This document shows, one piece after another, positions 15,100-25,866 of a DNA stretch of 64,000 nt. Numbering within the stretch: the stretch's first letter is position 1; each line of letters opens with the position of its first letter. A model generated the notes under the pieces. That model worked only from the letters and a program-made list of their open reading frames with translations, ran no database searches and was not told the DNA's origin. Source of the DNA: Methylorubrum rhodinum (GTDB lineage Bacteria > Pseudomonadota > Alphaproteobacteria > Rhizobiales > Beijerinckiaceae); contig NZ_JACHOP010000025.1 in assembly GCF_014199935.1 (NCBI RefSeq), forward strand, positions 16,450 through 80,449, given 5' to 3'. The translations under genes were made by a program, and so were the position numbers.

Positions 15100-16731
15100 A
15101 TGGCGGGATCGTCGGTACAGGGCTTGAGCGGCGCCGCCGCGCCCTCGGCGGAACGGCGCGGACGGCCCGATCTCGACAGGGGCCATCCCCTCCCCCTGCT
15201 GATCGCCATCGTGGCGGCCTTGCTCGCTGCGCTTGCCTACGTCGCCTTCAGCATCCACGAGGATGTCGCGGCCACCGGCACCCGCATCACCACTTATCTG
15301 CCCTACATCCTGCTGTTCGTGGCGCTCACCATCGCCCTCAGCTTCGAGTTCGTGAACGGCTTCCACGACACCGCCAACGCGGTGGCAACCGTGATCTATA
15401 CCCACGCGATGCCGCCGGGCGTCGCGGTGGTCTGGTCCGGCTTCTTCAATTTCCTCGGCGTGCTGCTCTCCTCCGGGGCGGTGGCCTTCGGCATCGTCAG
15501 CCTGCTGCCGGTCGAATTGATCCTCCAGGTGGGCTCCGGAGCGGGCTTCGCCATGGTGTTCGCCCTGTTGATCGCCGCGATCCTGTGGAACCTCGGCACC
15601 TGGGCGCTCGGCCTGCCGGCCTCGTCTTCGCACACGCTCATCGGCTCGATCATCGGGGTCGGCGTCGCCAACGCGCTGATGCACGGCCGCTCCGGCACGT
15701 CCGGCGTCGATTGGTCGAAGGCGACCGAGATCGGCTGGTCGCTGCTGCTCTCGCCGCTCGTCGGCTTCGTCGCCGCGGGCGCGCTGCTGCTGACGCTGAA
15801 GCGGATCGTGCGCAACCCGGCCCTCTACGCCGAGCCCGACGCCAAGGCGCCGCCGCCGCTCTGGATCCGCGGCCTGCTGATCGCGACCTGCACAGGCGTC
15901 TCCTTCGCCCACGGCTCCAACGACGGGCAGAAGGGTATGGGCCTGATCATGCTGATCCTGATCGGCACGGTGCCCACCGCCTACGCCCTCAACCGGGCCC
16001 TGCCGGACTCCGCCGTCGCCCAGTTCCGCCAGACCTCGGAGGCCGCGTCCAAGGTGGTCGCCGCCAAGGCCGCGGGCTACGACATCATCGGTGATCCGCG
16101 CCCCGCCGTGACGGCCTACGTTGCGGCCCAGAAGGTCGACGGCGGCACCTATCCGTCGCTCTCGGTGTTGATCCGCCAGATCGGCGAGTCGGTCGAGCGC
16201 TACGGCAGCCTCGTGAAGGTGCCGGCGGAAGCCGTCGGCAACACCCGCAACGACATGTATCTCGCCTCCGAGGCGATCCGCTTCCTGATGAAGGACAAGG
16301 AGAGCGAGCTGTCTCCGGCGGAAATCGGCACGCTCAAGGCCTACAAGGGCAGCCTCGACGAGGCGACGCGCTTCATCCCGACCTGGGTGAAGGTCGCGGT
16401 TGCTGTGGCGCTCGGCCTCGGCACGATGGTGGGCTGGAAGCGGATCGTCGTCACCGTCGGCGAGCGGATCGGCAAGACGCACCTCACCTACGCGCAGGGC
16501 GCGTCCGCCGAACTCGTCGCCGCCTCGACCATCGCGGCGGCCGACATGTACGGCCTGCCGGTCTCGACCACGCACGTCCTGTCCTCGGGCGTGGCCGGCA
16601 CCATGGCGGCCAACCGCTCCGGTCTGCAACTCGGCACCTTGCGGGCGCTGGCGCTGGCGTGGCTGCTGACGCTGCCGGTCGCCATGCTGCTCTCCGGCAG
16701 CCTCTACGTCCTGTTCTCGAAGCTGTTTTAG
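15100..16731 (+). CDS. Inorganic phosphate transporter, Pit family
   Basis: Low-affinity phosphate (metal-phosphate) symporter in the inner membrane. The 543-residue product has about ten membrane helices and the two inverted Pit signatures: FEFVNGFHDTANAVATVIYT in the first half and SFAHGSNDGQKGMGLI in the second. A soluble insertion (about 310-430) separates the halves, as in PitA-like members. ATG 15100 is chosen over the GTG at 15061 because GGGGAG precedes it at good spacing. The next gene starts 3 bp after the stop, so the two are likely one transcript. Confidence 0.92.
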   Translation: MAGSSVQGLSGAAAPSAERRGRPDLDRGHPLPLLIAIVAALLAALAYVAFSIHEDVAATGTRITTYLPYILLFVALTIALSFEFVNGFHDTANAVATVIYTHAMPPGVAVVWSGFFNFLGVLLSSGAVAFGIVSLLPVELILQVGSGAGFAMVFALLIAAILWNLGTWALGLPASSSHTLIGSIIGVGVANALMHGRSGTSGVDWSKATEIGWSLLLSPLVGFVAAGALLLTLKRIVRNPALYAEPDAKAPPPLWIRGLLIATCTGVSFAHGSNDGQKGMGLIMLILIGTVPTAYALNRALPDSAVAQFRQTSEAASKVVAAKAAGYDIIGDPRPAVTAYVAAQKVDGGTYPSLSVLIRQIGESVERYGSLVKVPAEAVGNTRNDMYLASEAIRFLMKDKESELSPAEIGTLKAYKGSLDEATRFIPTWVKVAVAVALGLGTMVGWKRIVVTVGERIGKTHLTYAQGASAELVAASTIAAADMYGLPVSTTHVLSSGVAGTMAANRSGLQLGTLRALALAWLLTLPVAMLLSGSLYVLFSKLF

Positions 16732-16734
16732 AGA

Positions 16735-17775
16735 ATGGATCAGGCGATCCTCGCCGCACCGCTCCTGTGCGAGCCGTCCCTGCCGGGGCTGCTCTGGGCG
16801 ATGCAGTTCGACCGGACCGGCCGCGCGCGCGTCCTGGCACCGGGCGAGCCGGTGCCGGAGCGGCCGGTCGACGGCTTCCTCTGGCTCCATCTCAACCTCG
16901 TCGATGCGCGGCTCAGCACCCTGATCGCCGAGGGTCGGTTCGGCCCGCCCGACCTCGCGGCGGCGGCGTTCGCGGCCGACCCGCACCAGCGCGTGGCGAT
17001 CGAGGACGCCCATGTCGGCGGGGTCGTCGCCGATCTTGTCCGCGCGGGGATGGAGGATCGGCAGCGCCCCGGCCCCGACGCCGCGGGCCGCGTGCACTTC
17101 GTGATGGCCGAGACCCTGCTCGTCACCGGCCGCCGCCATCCGATTCAGGGCCCCGACGCCGCCCACGACGCGGCGACCGCCGGGCGGCGCTTTCCGGGGC
17201 CGGCCGCGCTCCTCGAACACCTCGTCGGCGGGGTCGTGGCCGAGACGGCGCGGACGGTCGCGCATCGCGGCGACGAACTCGACGAAATCGAGGATCACGT
17301 CCTCGACGATGGGGTCCGCGACGAGAGCCGCCGGCTCGGGCCGATCCGCCGCGAGGCGGTGCGCCTGCGCCGCCATCTGCTCGGCCTGCGTTCGGTGTTC
17401 CACCGCCTCGAACAGGAGGAGGACGAGGGACTGCCCGAACCGGTCCTGTCCACGGCCGCCCGCATGGCGCAGCGCCTCGATGACCTCGACCGCGACATGC
17501 TGGTCCTGGCCGAGCGCAGCCGCTTGCTTCAGGACGAGCTGGCGGCCCAGCTCGCCCGCGCCTCGAACCGCCAGCTCCACACCCTGTCGATCCTCACCGC
17601 CCTGTTCCTGCCGCCGACGCTGGTGACCGGGCTTTTTGGGATGAACACCAAGGGGTTGCCGTTCTCGGAGTTCGAGGACGGCTCGACCCTGGCGATGCTT
17701 CTGGCCGTGGCCTCGGCGGCGGCGGTGTTCCTGCTGATCCGGCGGATGGGGATTGGGCCATCGCGGGAGCGTTAG
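16735..17775 (+). CDS. CorA-superfamily divalent cation transporter, ZntB-like
   Basis: Inner-membrane metal ion channel/transporter. The 346-residue product has a long cytoplasmic N-terminal domain and two C-terminal helices (about 285-305 and 320-340) with the GMN signature (TGLFGMNTKGLP) between them. The sequence around GMN and the N-terminus (DGFLWLHLNLVD) resemble the ZntB branch, linked to Zn2+ transport, rather than classical CorA. The start is 3 bp after the Pit stop. A second, different CorA-type gene lies at 20269. Confidence 0.87.
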   Translation: MDQAILAAPLLCEPSLPGLLWAMQFDRTGRARVLAPGEPVPERPVDGFLWLHLNLVDARLSTLIAEGRFGPPDLAAAAFAADPHQRVAIEDAHVGGVVADLVRAGMEDRQRPGPDAAGRVHFVMAETLLVTGRRHPIQGPDAAHDAATAGRRFPGPAALLEHLVGGVVAETARTVAHRGDELDEIEDHVLDDGVRDESRRLGPIRREAVRLRRHLLGLRSVFHRLEQEEDEGLPEPVLSTAARMAQRLDDLDRDMLVLAERSRLLQDELAAQLARASNRQLHTLSILTALFLPPTLVTGLFGMNTKGLPFSEFEDGSTLAMLLAVASAAAVFLLIRRMGIGPSRER

Positions 17776-17813
17776 GAGCCCGTCACTCAGCGGGCGCCGT
17801 ACTTGGCGCCTGT

Positions 17814-17928
17814 CCCCTCCCCCTTGTGGGGAGGGGTTCGGGGTGGGGGTGGTGCAGAAGGCACCGCTCCGCTCGATCCTGAACCACCCCCACCTCCTAC
17901 CTCCTCCCCACAAGGGGGAGGAGAGCGC
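17814..17928. repeat. Dispersed inverted repeat, family C, copy 1
   Basis: Left arm CCCCTCCCCCTTGTGGGGAG and right arm CTCCCCACAAGGGGGAGGAG form a long hairpin enclosing GGGTGGGGGTGG and CCACCCCCACC inner arms. A second copy with the same layout is at 38734-38850. Confidence 0.85.
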
Positions 17929-17969
17929 CCACTTCTGTTCGGGGGCTGCCGCTCAAACGACTCTCCAGA

Positions 17970-18003
17970 CAAAAAGAAAAGGGGCCGCCTCTCGGCGACC
18001 CCC
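17970..18003 (-). terminator. Intrinsic terminator of groES-groEL
   Basis: On the minus strand, GGGGTCGCC pairs with GGCGGCCCC (one G-U pair) around GAGA, followed by TTTTCTTTTTG. It lies about 30 bp after the groEL stop. This is a textbook intrinsic terminator. Confidence 0.88.
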
Positions 18004-18030
18004 TTCCCGACGTCTGCGGATGGCGTGGAC

Positions 18031-19671
<1,641 letters not shown>

Positions 19672-19763
19672 GTGAGTTTACCTCGAATTCTGGAAGGGAG
19701 CCCCGAAACCGGCCGTCTGCTGCTGAAACGGCGGTCTCCAAGGGCGCTGAAAAGGCGTCGGCC

Positions 19764-20054
19764 TCAGGCGGCGACGACGCCCATGATGTCGGATTCCTTC
19801 ATGATGAGGAGATCCTGGCCGTCGATCTTGACCTCGGTGCCCGACCACTTGCCGAACAGGACCCGGTCGCCGACCTTGACGTCGAGGGGGTTGACGCGAC
19901 CCTGCTCGTCGCGGGCGCCCGATCCGACGGCGACGATCTCGCCCTCCTGCGGCTTCTCCTTGGCGGTATCCGGGATGATGATGCCGCCCTTCGTCTTCTC
20001 TTCACCCTCGATACGGCGGACGACGACGCGGTCGTGGAGCGGACGGAAGTTCAT
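19764..20054 (-). CDS. groS: 10-kDa co-chaperonin GroES
   Basis: Heptameric lid of the GroEL chamber. The 96-residue product has NFRPLHDRVVVRRIEGEEKT at the start, the mobile loop EEKTKGGIIIPDTAKEKP and the VLFGKWSGTEVKIDGQ segment. It is the first gene of the groES-groEL operon, with promoter and CIRCE between 20125 and 20190 and AGAGGG before the ATG. Confidence 0.98.
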   Translation of the reverse strand: MNFRPLHDRVVVRRIEGEEKTKGGIIIPDTAKEKPQEGEIVAVGSGARDEQGRVNPLDVKVGDRVLFGKWSGTEVKIDGQDLLIMKESDIMGVVAA

Positions 20055-20124
20055 GAGCTACCCTCTTGCTTCGGAATAGCGGTTGGTCTTGATGCGGCCC
20101 GAGCGACCGCGCCTACCCTGGCTG

Positions 20125-20151
20125 TTAGCACTCTCGTTGCGTGAGTGCTAA
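20125..20151 (-). promoter_or_regulatory. CIRCE operator (HrcA binding site) of groESL
   Basis: A perfect TTAGCACTC-N9-GAGTGCTAA inverted repeat, the full consensus. HrcA repressor binds this sequence and releases it on heat stress. It begins 11 bp downstream of the predicted -10 box, so bound HrcA would cover the start of transcription. Confidence 0.96.
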
Positions 20152-20162
20152 CGACGGCCGCG

Positions 20163-20190
20163 AGATAGGCGCAGGGCCGTTTCGAGTCAA
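20163..20190 (-). promoter_or_regulatory. groESL promoter
   Basis: Minus-strand TTGACT (20190-20185) and CTATCT (20168-20163) are 16 bp apart. With the preceding C this also fits the alphaproteobacterial RpoH pattern (CTTGAA ... CYTATNT), so heat-shock sigma factor control in addition to HrcA is plausible. Confidence 0.75.
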
Positions 20191-20268
20191 GACGCCGCAT
20201 CTCCCGCGCCCGCTCGTCGGCGCGGAGAAATTCTCTTAATCCCACGAAATCCGGGGACATCCCTTTCG

Positions 20269-21273
20269 ATGATGAGCCTCCACGGGCCGCAAGGGGCGGT
20301 CGATGCGAACGGCCTCTCCGGTGCCGCCGCACTCCCCGATCACGCCGTCTGGATCGACCTGAACGATCCAACCGCCGAGGAGGCGGCCTGCGTCGAGGAG
20401 AAGACCGGCATCCGCGTGCCGTCCCGCGCCGCGCTGAGCGAGGTCGAGCTGTCGAGCCGGCTGCGGCGCAACCGCGACGGCATCTCGCTCTCGACGCCGA
20501 TGGTGACCTTCGACCGCTCCGACTTCAGCCTGAAGCCGCTCGGCTTCCTCCTGAACAAGACCCACTTGGTCACCGTGCGCTACCACGACATGCGGGCCTT
20601 TTCCGCCGTACGCAAACGCGTGGACGAGGAGGGCGGCGACGGCAGCACCGGCGCCCGGATGTTCCTGCTGGTCGTCGAGGAGTTGATCGACAACCTCGCC
20701 GACCTCTTGGAGGAGATGTCGGCCGACCTCGACAACCTCTCGACCCGCATCTTCGACTTCGACGCCGGTGCCCGCCCCGGCGCCCGCAAGGGCGACGCCA
20801 CCGCCCCGAGGCGCCGCGACCTCGCGCTCCGGCGCCTGCTGCGCTCGATCGGGCGCCACGGCAAGTCGCTGTCCAAGGTCCGCGCCAGCCTGCTGGGGCT
20901 GGAGCGCATCGTCGCTTTCGCCAAGGGGGAATGCGGCCACCACCTCGACGAGGGCGACGCCCCCCGCTTCGAGACGGCGGCGCGCGACATCGCCTCCCTC
21001 GACGAGTTCGAGACCCGGCTCTCCGAGACGCTGCAATTCCTGCTCGACGCGACGCTCGGCCTGATCAACGTCGAGCAGAACAACGCCTTCCGCATCCTCA
21101 CCGTCGTCTCGGTGGTGGGCGTGCCGCCGACGCTGGTGGCCTCGATGTACGGCATGAACTTCAAGCACATGCCGGAACTCGAATGGGCCTACGGCTACCC
21201 CTACGGCCTCGCCCTGATCGCGATCTCGGCGATCGTGCCGCTGCTGTATTTCAAGTCGAAGGGGTGGCTGTGA
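20269..21273 (+). CDS. corA: Magnesium/cobalt transporter CorA
   Basis: Pentameric inner-membrane Mg2+ channel. The 334-residue product has an acidic cytoplasmic domain with long helices (RMFLLVVEELIDNLADLLEE), then two membrane helices (about 276-295 and 308-326) with the YGMNF signature in VASMYGMNFKHMPELEW. Two adjacent ATG codons (20269, 20272) can serve as start. It is divergent from groES, with about 215 bp between them. It is more similar to classical CorA than the ZntB-like protein at 16735. Confidence 0.92.
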   Translation: MMSLHGPQGAVDANGLSGAAALPDHAVWIDLNDPTAEEAACVEEKTGIRVPSRAALSEVELSSRLRRNRDGISLSTPMVTFDRSDFSLKPLGFLLNKTHLVTVRYHDMRAFSAVRKRVDEEGGDGSTGARMFLLVVEELIDNLADLLEEMSADLDNLSTRIFDFDAGARPGARKGDATAPRRRDLALRRLLRSIGRHGKSLSKVRASLLGLERIVAFAKGECGHHLDEGDAPRFETAARDIASLDEFETRLSETLQFLLDATLGLINVEQNNAFRILTVVSVVGVPPTLVASMYGMNFKHMPELEWAYGYPYGLALIAISAIVPLLYFKSKGWL

Positions 21274-21411
21274 TCGGCCGCGTCCGACCGGCCCGCTTAA
21301 GGTCTTGGACAGCATCCGAAGCGAGACCCGCGGCCCCGTAAACCCCACTTAATCGTTTCGAAATCGCACGCCCCCATCGTCGGTGCCAGCCGCACGATTG
21401 GGGTCTGCCCG

Positions 21412-22209
21412 ATGAACGTCCGCCACAAATTCGAGATCGCGCAGCCGGTCCAGGCCTTCGCCCCGCGCGGGCTTGAAAGCATCGCCGACGATCTCGGCTA
21501 CTCGCCCGACTGGAACTGGTCTTGGGAGAACTACAAGGCGATGATCCTGGCGCTGAGCCGGGAATACGGCCTGCGCCACCATCTCGAGATCGGCGGCGGG
21601 CGCGATCCGGTGTTCGGCCCGGCGGAGCTGACCGCGCACGACATCGCGGTGACGATCAACGACCTGTCGCAGCGCGAACTCGATCTGGCGCCGCCCGCCT
21701 TCTCCAAGCTCTGCTGCGACATCGCCGCGAAGGATACCGTTCACACGACCGGTCGCGAACAGTTCGACTTCGCCTATTGCCGGATGGTGATGGAGCACGT
21801 GCCCGACGTCACGCAGATGTGGCGCAACGTGCATGACCTGCTCACCCCCGGCGGCGTGGCCCTGAGCTTCTTCCCGACGCTGTTCGCGCCGCCCTTCGCG
21901 GCCAACCAGATCATGCCCGAGCGCCTGTCGCGCGCCGTGCTCCACACCCTGTTTCCGGACCGGGCCGACGACGGCGACAACCCGAAATTCCCGGCCCACT
22001 ACAATCTCTGCCGCGGCAGCGAGGCGGTGATCGCGCCCGTCCTGAAGGAGATCGGCTTTCGCGAGGTCGTGGTGCTGCCGTTCTACGGCTACAGCTACTT
22101 CTGGAAGATTCCGGGCCTGAAGCAGGTCGATGCCGCCTTCACCAAGGTAGCGCGGGCGCGCGACTGGCGCACCTTCACCAGCTTCGCCTACGTCATCGCC
22201 CGCAAGTAG
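21412..22209 (+). CDS. Class I SAM-dependent methyltransferase
   Basis: The 265-residue product has a degenerate SAM-binding motif I (HHLEIGGGRDPVFGPAEL), an acidic strand-2 end (VTINDLSQREL) and a post-motif block (FDFAYCRMVMEHVPD ... LLTPGGVALSFFPT) of the Methyltransf_11 type. The substrate is unknown. It starts a same-strand set with a glycosyltransferase 8 bp downstream and a flippase, so methylation of a surface glycan is a reasonable inference. Confidence 0.82.
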   Translation: MNVRHKFEIAQPVQAFAPRGLESIADDLGYSPDWNWSWENYKAMILALSREYGLRHHLEIGGGRDPVFGPAELTAHDIAVTINDLSQRELDLAPPAFSKLCCDIAAKDTVHTTGREQFDFAYCRMVMEHVPDVTQMWRNVHDLLTPGGVALSFFPTLFAPPFAANQIMPERLSRAVLHTLFPDRADDGDNPKFPAHYNLCRGSEAVIAPVLKEIGFREVVVLPFYGYSYFWKIPGLKQVDAAFTKVARARDWRTFTSFAYVIARK

Positions 22210-22217
22210 GCCGTCCC

Positions 22218-23504
22218 ATGCCGATCATCGTCGTGGCGGATCACGCCCACATCAATGGCGGGCAGGCCAAGGTCGCCATCGAGAGCGCGCTGGGCCTCGC
22301 GGCGCGGGGCCATGCGGTCACCTTCTTCGCCGCCGTCGGCCCGGCCGACCCGCGGATGGGGGCGGCCGGCATCGAGACGATCCTGCTCGATCAGGTCGAC
22401 GTGACGACGACGAACTCGCTCGCCCGCTTCGGCGTGCAGTGGCTGTGGAACCAGAAGGCGGCGGCCGCACTCGGCGAGCTTCTGGCGCGCCACGACCCGG
22501 ATGAGACGGTCGTCCACGTCCACGCCTGGGCCAAGGCGCTCTCGCCCTCGATCGGGCCGGTGCTGGCCGGCAGCCGGGCACCGGTCGTGTTCACGATGCA
22601 CGAGTACTACCTCGCCTGCCCCAACGGCGGCTTCTACGACTACCCCGTCTCGGCGGCTTGCCACCGGGCCCCGGTCTCGATGGCCTGCATCTCGCACAAC
22701 TGCGATTCCCGCGGCTATGCCCGCAAGCTGATGCGGGTCGGCCGCCATGTGCTGATGCGCAACACCGGCATGATCGACAATCTGTCCGCCGTCATCACCA
22801 TCAGCCGGCTTCAGCGCGAGGTGCTGGCGCCGCACATGCCCGCCGACACCAAGTGGTACGACGTCGGCAACCCGATCGACGCCGAGCCGCTGGGGCACAA
22901 GGACGACGCCGCACATGATGCGCCCCTTGGCGGCTTCGTCTTCGTCGGCCGCCTCTCGGCCGAGAAGGGCGCCGGGCTGTTCGCGGAAGCCGCGCGGCTG
23001 TCGGGCCAGCGGGCGATCTTCGTCGGCGACGGCCCGCAGCGGGCGGAGCTGGAAGCCGCGTACCCGGAGGCCGCGTTCCTCGGCTGGCACGATCCGGCCG
23101 GCGTGAAGAAACAACTGCGTGCCGCCCGCGCTCTGGTGTTCCCCTCCGTCTGGTACGAGGGCCAGCCGCTCACCGTGCTGGAATCGCTGGCGCTCGGTAC
23201 CCCGGTGATCGTCAGCGACATCTGCGCCGGCCGCGAGGCGGTGGCGGACGGCGTCAGCGGCCTGTGGTTCCGCTCCGGCGATCCCGCCTCGCTCGCGGCA
23301 GCGATGACGCGGCTCGCCGACGAGGACACCGCCCGCGCCATGAGCCGGGCCGCCTATGACGGCTTCTGGGCCGATCCCCTCACGCTCGACCGCCATCTCG
23401 ACCGGCTGGAGCGCATCTACCGCGAGGTGGCCCTGCGCCCCGCACGTCACGAGACCGCAAGCCGGCAACCGGCCACGTCCTTGCAAAGCGCCCCGCTGAC
23501 GTAA
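22218..23504 (+). CDS. Glycosyltransferase family 4 protein
   Basis: Cytoplasmic GT-B sugar transferase of 428 residues. N-terminal domain: MPIIVVADHAHINGGQAKVA with the Gly-rich loop, and VVFTMHEYYLACPNGG. C-terminal donor-binding domain: FVFVGRLSAEKGAG, IFVGDGPQRAELE, and the EX7E-type element with the surrounding FPSVWYEGQPLTVLESLALG. Donor and acceptor sugars cannot be read from sequence. It starts 8 bp after the methyltransferase, which suggests co-expression. Confidence 0.88.
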   Translation: MPIIVVADHAHINGGQAKVAIESALGLAARGHAVTFFAAVGPADPRMGAAGIETILLDQVDVTTTNSLARFGVQWLWNQKAAAALGELLARHDPDETVVHVHAWAKALSPSIGPVLAGSRAPVVFTMHEYYLACPNGGFYDYPVSAACHRAPVSMACISHNCDSRGYARKLMRVGRHVLMRNTGMIDNLSAVITISRLQREVLAPHMPADTKWYDVGNPIDAEPLGHKDDAAHDAPLGGFVFVGRLSAEKGAGLFAEAARLSGQRAIFVGDGPQRAELEAAYPEAAFLGWHDPAGVKKQLRAARALVFPSVWYEGQPLTVLESLALGTPVIVSDICAGREAVADGVSGLWFRSGDPASLAAAMTRLADEDTARAMSRAAYDGFWADPLTLDRHLDRLERIYREVALRPARHETASRQPATSLQSAPLT

Positions 23505-23566
23505 ATCGGTCTCACCGACCCTGCACACGCCCCCGAATTCGCGCGTTCACGAAACCCCGAAGAACC

Positions 23567-25003
23567 ATGGCGGTCATCGCAGCCTACGTCGTCAACGCGG
23601 TCCTGAACCTCGCCCTCGGCCTGCTGCTGGCGCAGATCCTGGGCCCGGCGGATTTCGGCCGTTTCGCGCTCGGCATCGCCGGCTCGGTGGTGCTCACGAC
23701 CCTGTTCTTCGAGTGGCTGCGGCTGTCGGCGACGCGGTTCTATTCCGAGCGGGTGCGCGGCGAGGAGCCGTGGATTCGCGCGATCCTCGACCGGGCCTAC
23801 GCCGCGACCGCGCTCTGCCTCGTCGCCGCGACCCTGCTGTGCCTCGCCGGACGCCCCATCGCCGGCCCGCCCGCGACGCTCGCCGCGGCGGCGGTCGCGA
23901 CCGCCATCGGCATCGGCTTCTTCGACTACCAGACGACGCTGGCCCGCGCCCGCTTCATCGGCGGGCTCTATCTCAAGCTGGTGCTGGTCAAGAGCGGGCT
24001 CGCGCTGGTCCTCATGGTCGGCACCGCCTGGGTCACGGGCGACGCCACCGCGGTGATCGCGGCGGCGGGCGTGAGCCAGTTCCTCGCCGCGATCCTGATC
24101 CATCGCAGCCTCACCGATCCGCGCCACCGCCCGGATGTCGAGCGCGGGCGCACGATGCTGCGCGTCTTCGTCACCTACGGCCTGCCGCTGATCGCCGCCA
24201 ACGTCGTCTACCAGCTCCTGCCGTTCGCCAACCGCAGCGCCATCGCGGCCGTCGGCGGGTTTTCGGAATCCGGATACTTCTCGCTTGCCTCCGACATCGG
24301 CACCCGCATCTTTGGCACCCTCGGCGCGGCCCTCGACGTGCTGCTGTTCCAGATCGCGGTGCGGGCCGAGGAGATCGGCGGACGCCAAGCCGGCGAGCGC
24401 CAGGTCGCCCGCAACCTCGCGGTGGTCGCCGCCCTGATCCTGCCGAGCATGGCCGGCGTCTGGGCGGTGCTTCCCGCGCTCGAAGCCATCGTGGTGCCCG
24501 ATGCCTTCCGCGGCCACTTCACCGCCTACCTGCTGCCGATGCTGCCGGGCCTCGTCGCCTTCGCGGCGATGAACTACGCCCTCAACCCGGTTTTCCAGAT
24601 CCGTCGCCGCACCATGCCGGTGATCGTCGCCGCCCTGTTCGGCGCGCTGGTCAACGCGCTGGCCCTGCTGGCGCTCGCCGGCCCCTACGGCGGCTATGGC
24701 ATCGCCGTCGCCCAGACCTTGGGCTTCCTCGCCGCCTTCGGCCTCCTCGCGGGCCTCGCCCTCACCGGCCCGGACCGCATCGCCCTCCCCTGGCGCGACC
24801 TCGCGGCGGCGAGCGCCGCGACCCTGCTCATGGCCGCGGCCGTCTGGCCCCTGCGCACGCTCGCCCCTTGGCTCGCGCTGCCGGCCTGCATCGGCACGGG
24901 CGTTCTCGTCTACGGCGGCTTCGTCTGGCTCTTCGACATCGCTGGCCTGCGCAGCGCCGTCATGGAGCGACGGCGGCCCGCATTGCCGGCTGCGGCGGAG
25001 TAG
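23567..25003 (+). CDS. Polysaccharide/lipid-linked oligosaccharide flippase (Wzx/MVF-like)
   Basis: A 478-residue membrane protein with about 12-14 helices. The N-terminal half has AYVVNAVLNLALGLLLAQIL and GPADFGRFALGIAGS, typical of oligosaccharide flippases of the Wzx/polysaccharide transport group. It probably moves lipid-linked glycans across the inner membrane. It follows the glycosyltransferase by 62 bp and ends the GC-rich glycan set; the sequence becomes AT-rich immediately afterwards. Confidence 0.85.
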   Translation: MAVIAAYVVNAVLNLALGLLLAQILGPADFGRFALGIAGSVVLTTLFFEWLRLSATRFYSERVRGEEPWIRAILDRAYAATALCLVAATLLCLAGRPIAGPPATLAAAAVATAIGIGFFDYQTTLARARFIGGLYLKLVLVKSGLALVLMVGTAWVTGDATAVIAAAGVSQFLAAILIHRSLTDPRHRPDVERGRTMLRVFVTYGLPLIAANVVYQLLPFANRSAIAAVGGFSESGYFSLASDIGTRIFGTLGAALDVLLFQIAVRAEEIGGRQAGERQVARNLAVVAALILPSMAGVWAVLPALEAIVVPDAFRGHFTAYLLPMLPGLVAFAAMNYALNPVFQIRRRTMPVIVAALFGALVNALALLALAGPYGGYGIAVAQTLGFLAAFGLLAGLALTGPDRIALPWRDLAAASAATLLMAAAVWPLRTLAPWLALPACIGTGVLVYGGFVWLFDIAGLRSAVMERRRPALPAAAE

Positions 25004-25146
25004 CATTTCAACGAGGCATCACTTGGAACAAAGCGAAAGCATTGCCTTTTCGCGAGTCTTGCTTTTTCTAACGAACTAAAGATAGATAATTGGCCACTCG
25101 ATCCCGCCCATCGAGCTGCTTGCACCGGAAATCTAATGTGGGGCAT

Positions 25147-25866
25147 ATGACAAACCACAATCATTGGCCCAATACGAGCCGCCATGCACTCTATTTCTCC
25201 TTCATAATTCTAATTAATATCACGTCGACAGCGATCTGCAGTGCGCAGCCCCAAACAAATTCGGCGGATAGAGTCATAAAAGACATACAGCAAAAGATTT
25301 ATATTTTAGGCGAAGTCAACGGTGGCAATCCCGAAGAATGGGGTAAAGCCGAGCAAATGGCCGTTTCTGCCTTGCGGGAGATTGCCCGAAGCTCGCCGTC
25401 ATCGCTGAATGAGCGCAACTCGAACGGGCAAACGCCTTTGATGAGCGCCGCGCAGATGGGGCTTGCACCCATTGTCGAAGAACTCCTGACATCTCCTGAT
25501 GTGAGGAATAATCTTGACATCAAAGGCCCAGCTGGCACCGCCTGGCAACAATCCATGCTGGCGATACGCCAAAGCATGCCGTCCTGCTATCCACAAATCA
25601 GAAATCCATTTGTCTTCGTTGATATCGTCGTCACACAGCCTTACTACCTCGATCGAAATCCGTATCCTCGCATTCGCCAACTTCTCGAAGATGCCGGCGC
25701 CGATCACGACATGGAAGCAGCGCGCGAGAGTTGGATGAACCTGTGCACAACGCAGAGCCCTAATACGAAGAAAGTCATGACAGATACGTCTGACGTACAA
25801 AAATCGGCGATTCAGCTTGGGGCCGTCGATTTTAATTCCAAACTTAATAAAGCAAAAGGCAAGTAG
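25147..25866 (+). CDS. Exported ankyrin-repeat-like protein in an AT-rich islet
   Basis: A 239-residue product with a signal peptide (ALYFSFIILINITSTAICSA, likely cleaved after CSA) and one recognisable ankyrin unit (NERNSNGQTPLMSAAQMGLA followed by PIVEELL, near residues 88-115), with another weaker one near RIRQLLEDAGAD. Codon use is clearly more AT-rich than either neighbour. ATG 25147 is preferred to a TTG at 25090 because the signal peptide starts here and GTGGGG lies just upstream. Function unknown. Probably acquired by transfer. Confidence 0.7.
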   Translation: MTNHNHWPNTSRHALYFSFIILINITSTAICSAQPQTNSADRVIKDIQQKIYILGEVNGGNPEEWGKAEQMAVSALREIARSSPSSLNERNSNGQTPLMSAAQMGLAPIVEELLTSPDVRNNLDIKGPAGTAWQQSMLAIRQSMPSCYPQIRNPFVFVDIVVTQPYYLDRNPYPRIRQLLEDAGADHDMEAARESWMNLCTTQSPNTKKVMTDTSDVQKSAIQLGAVDFNSKLNKAKGK

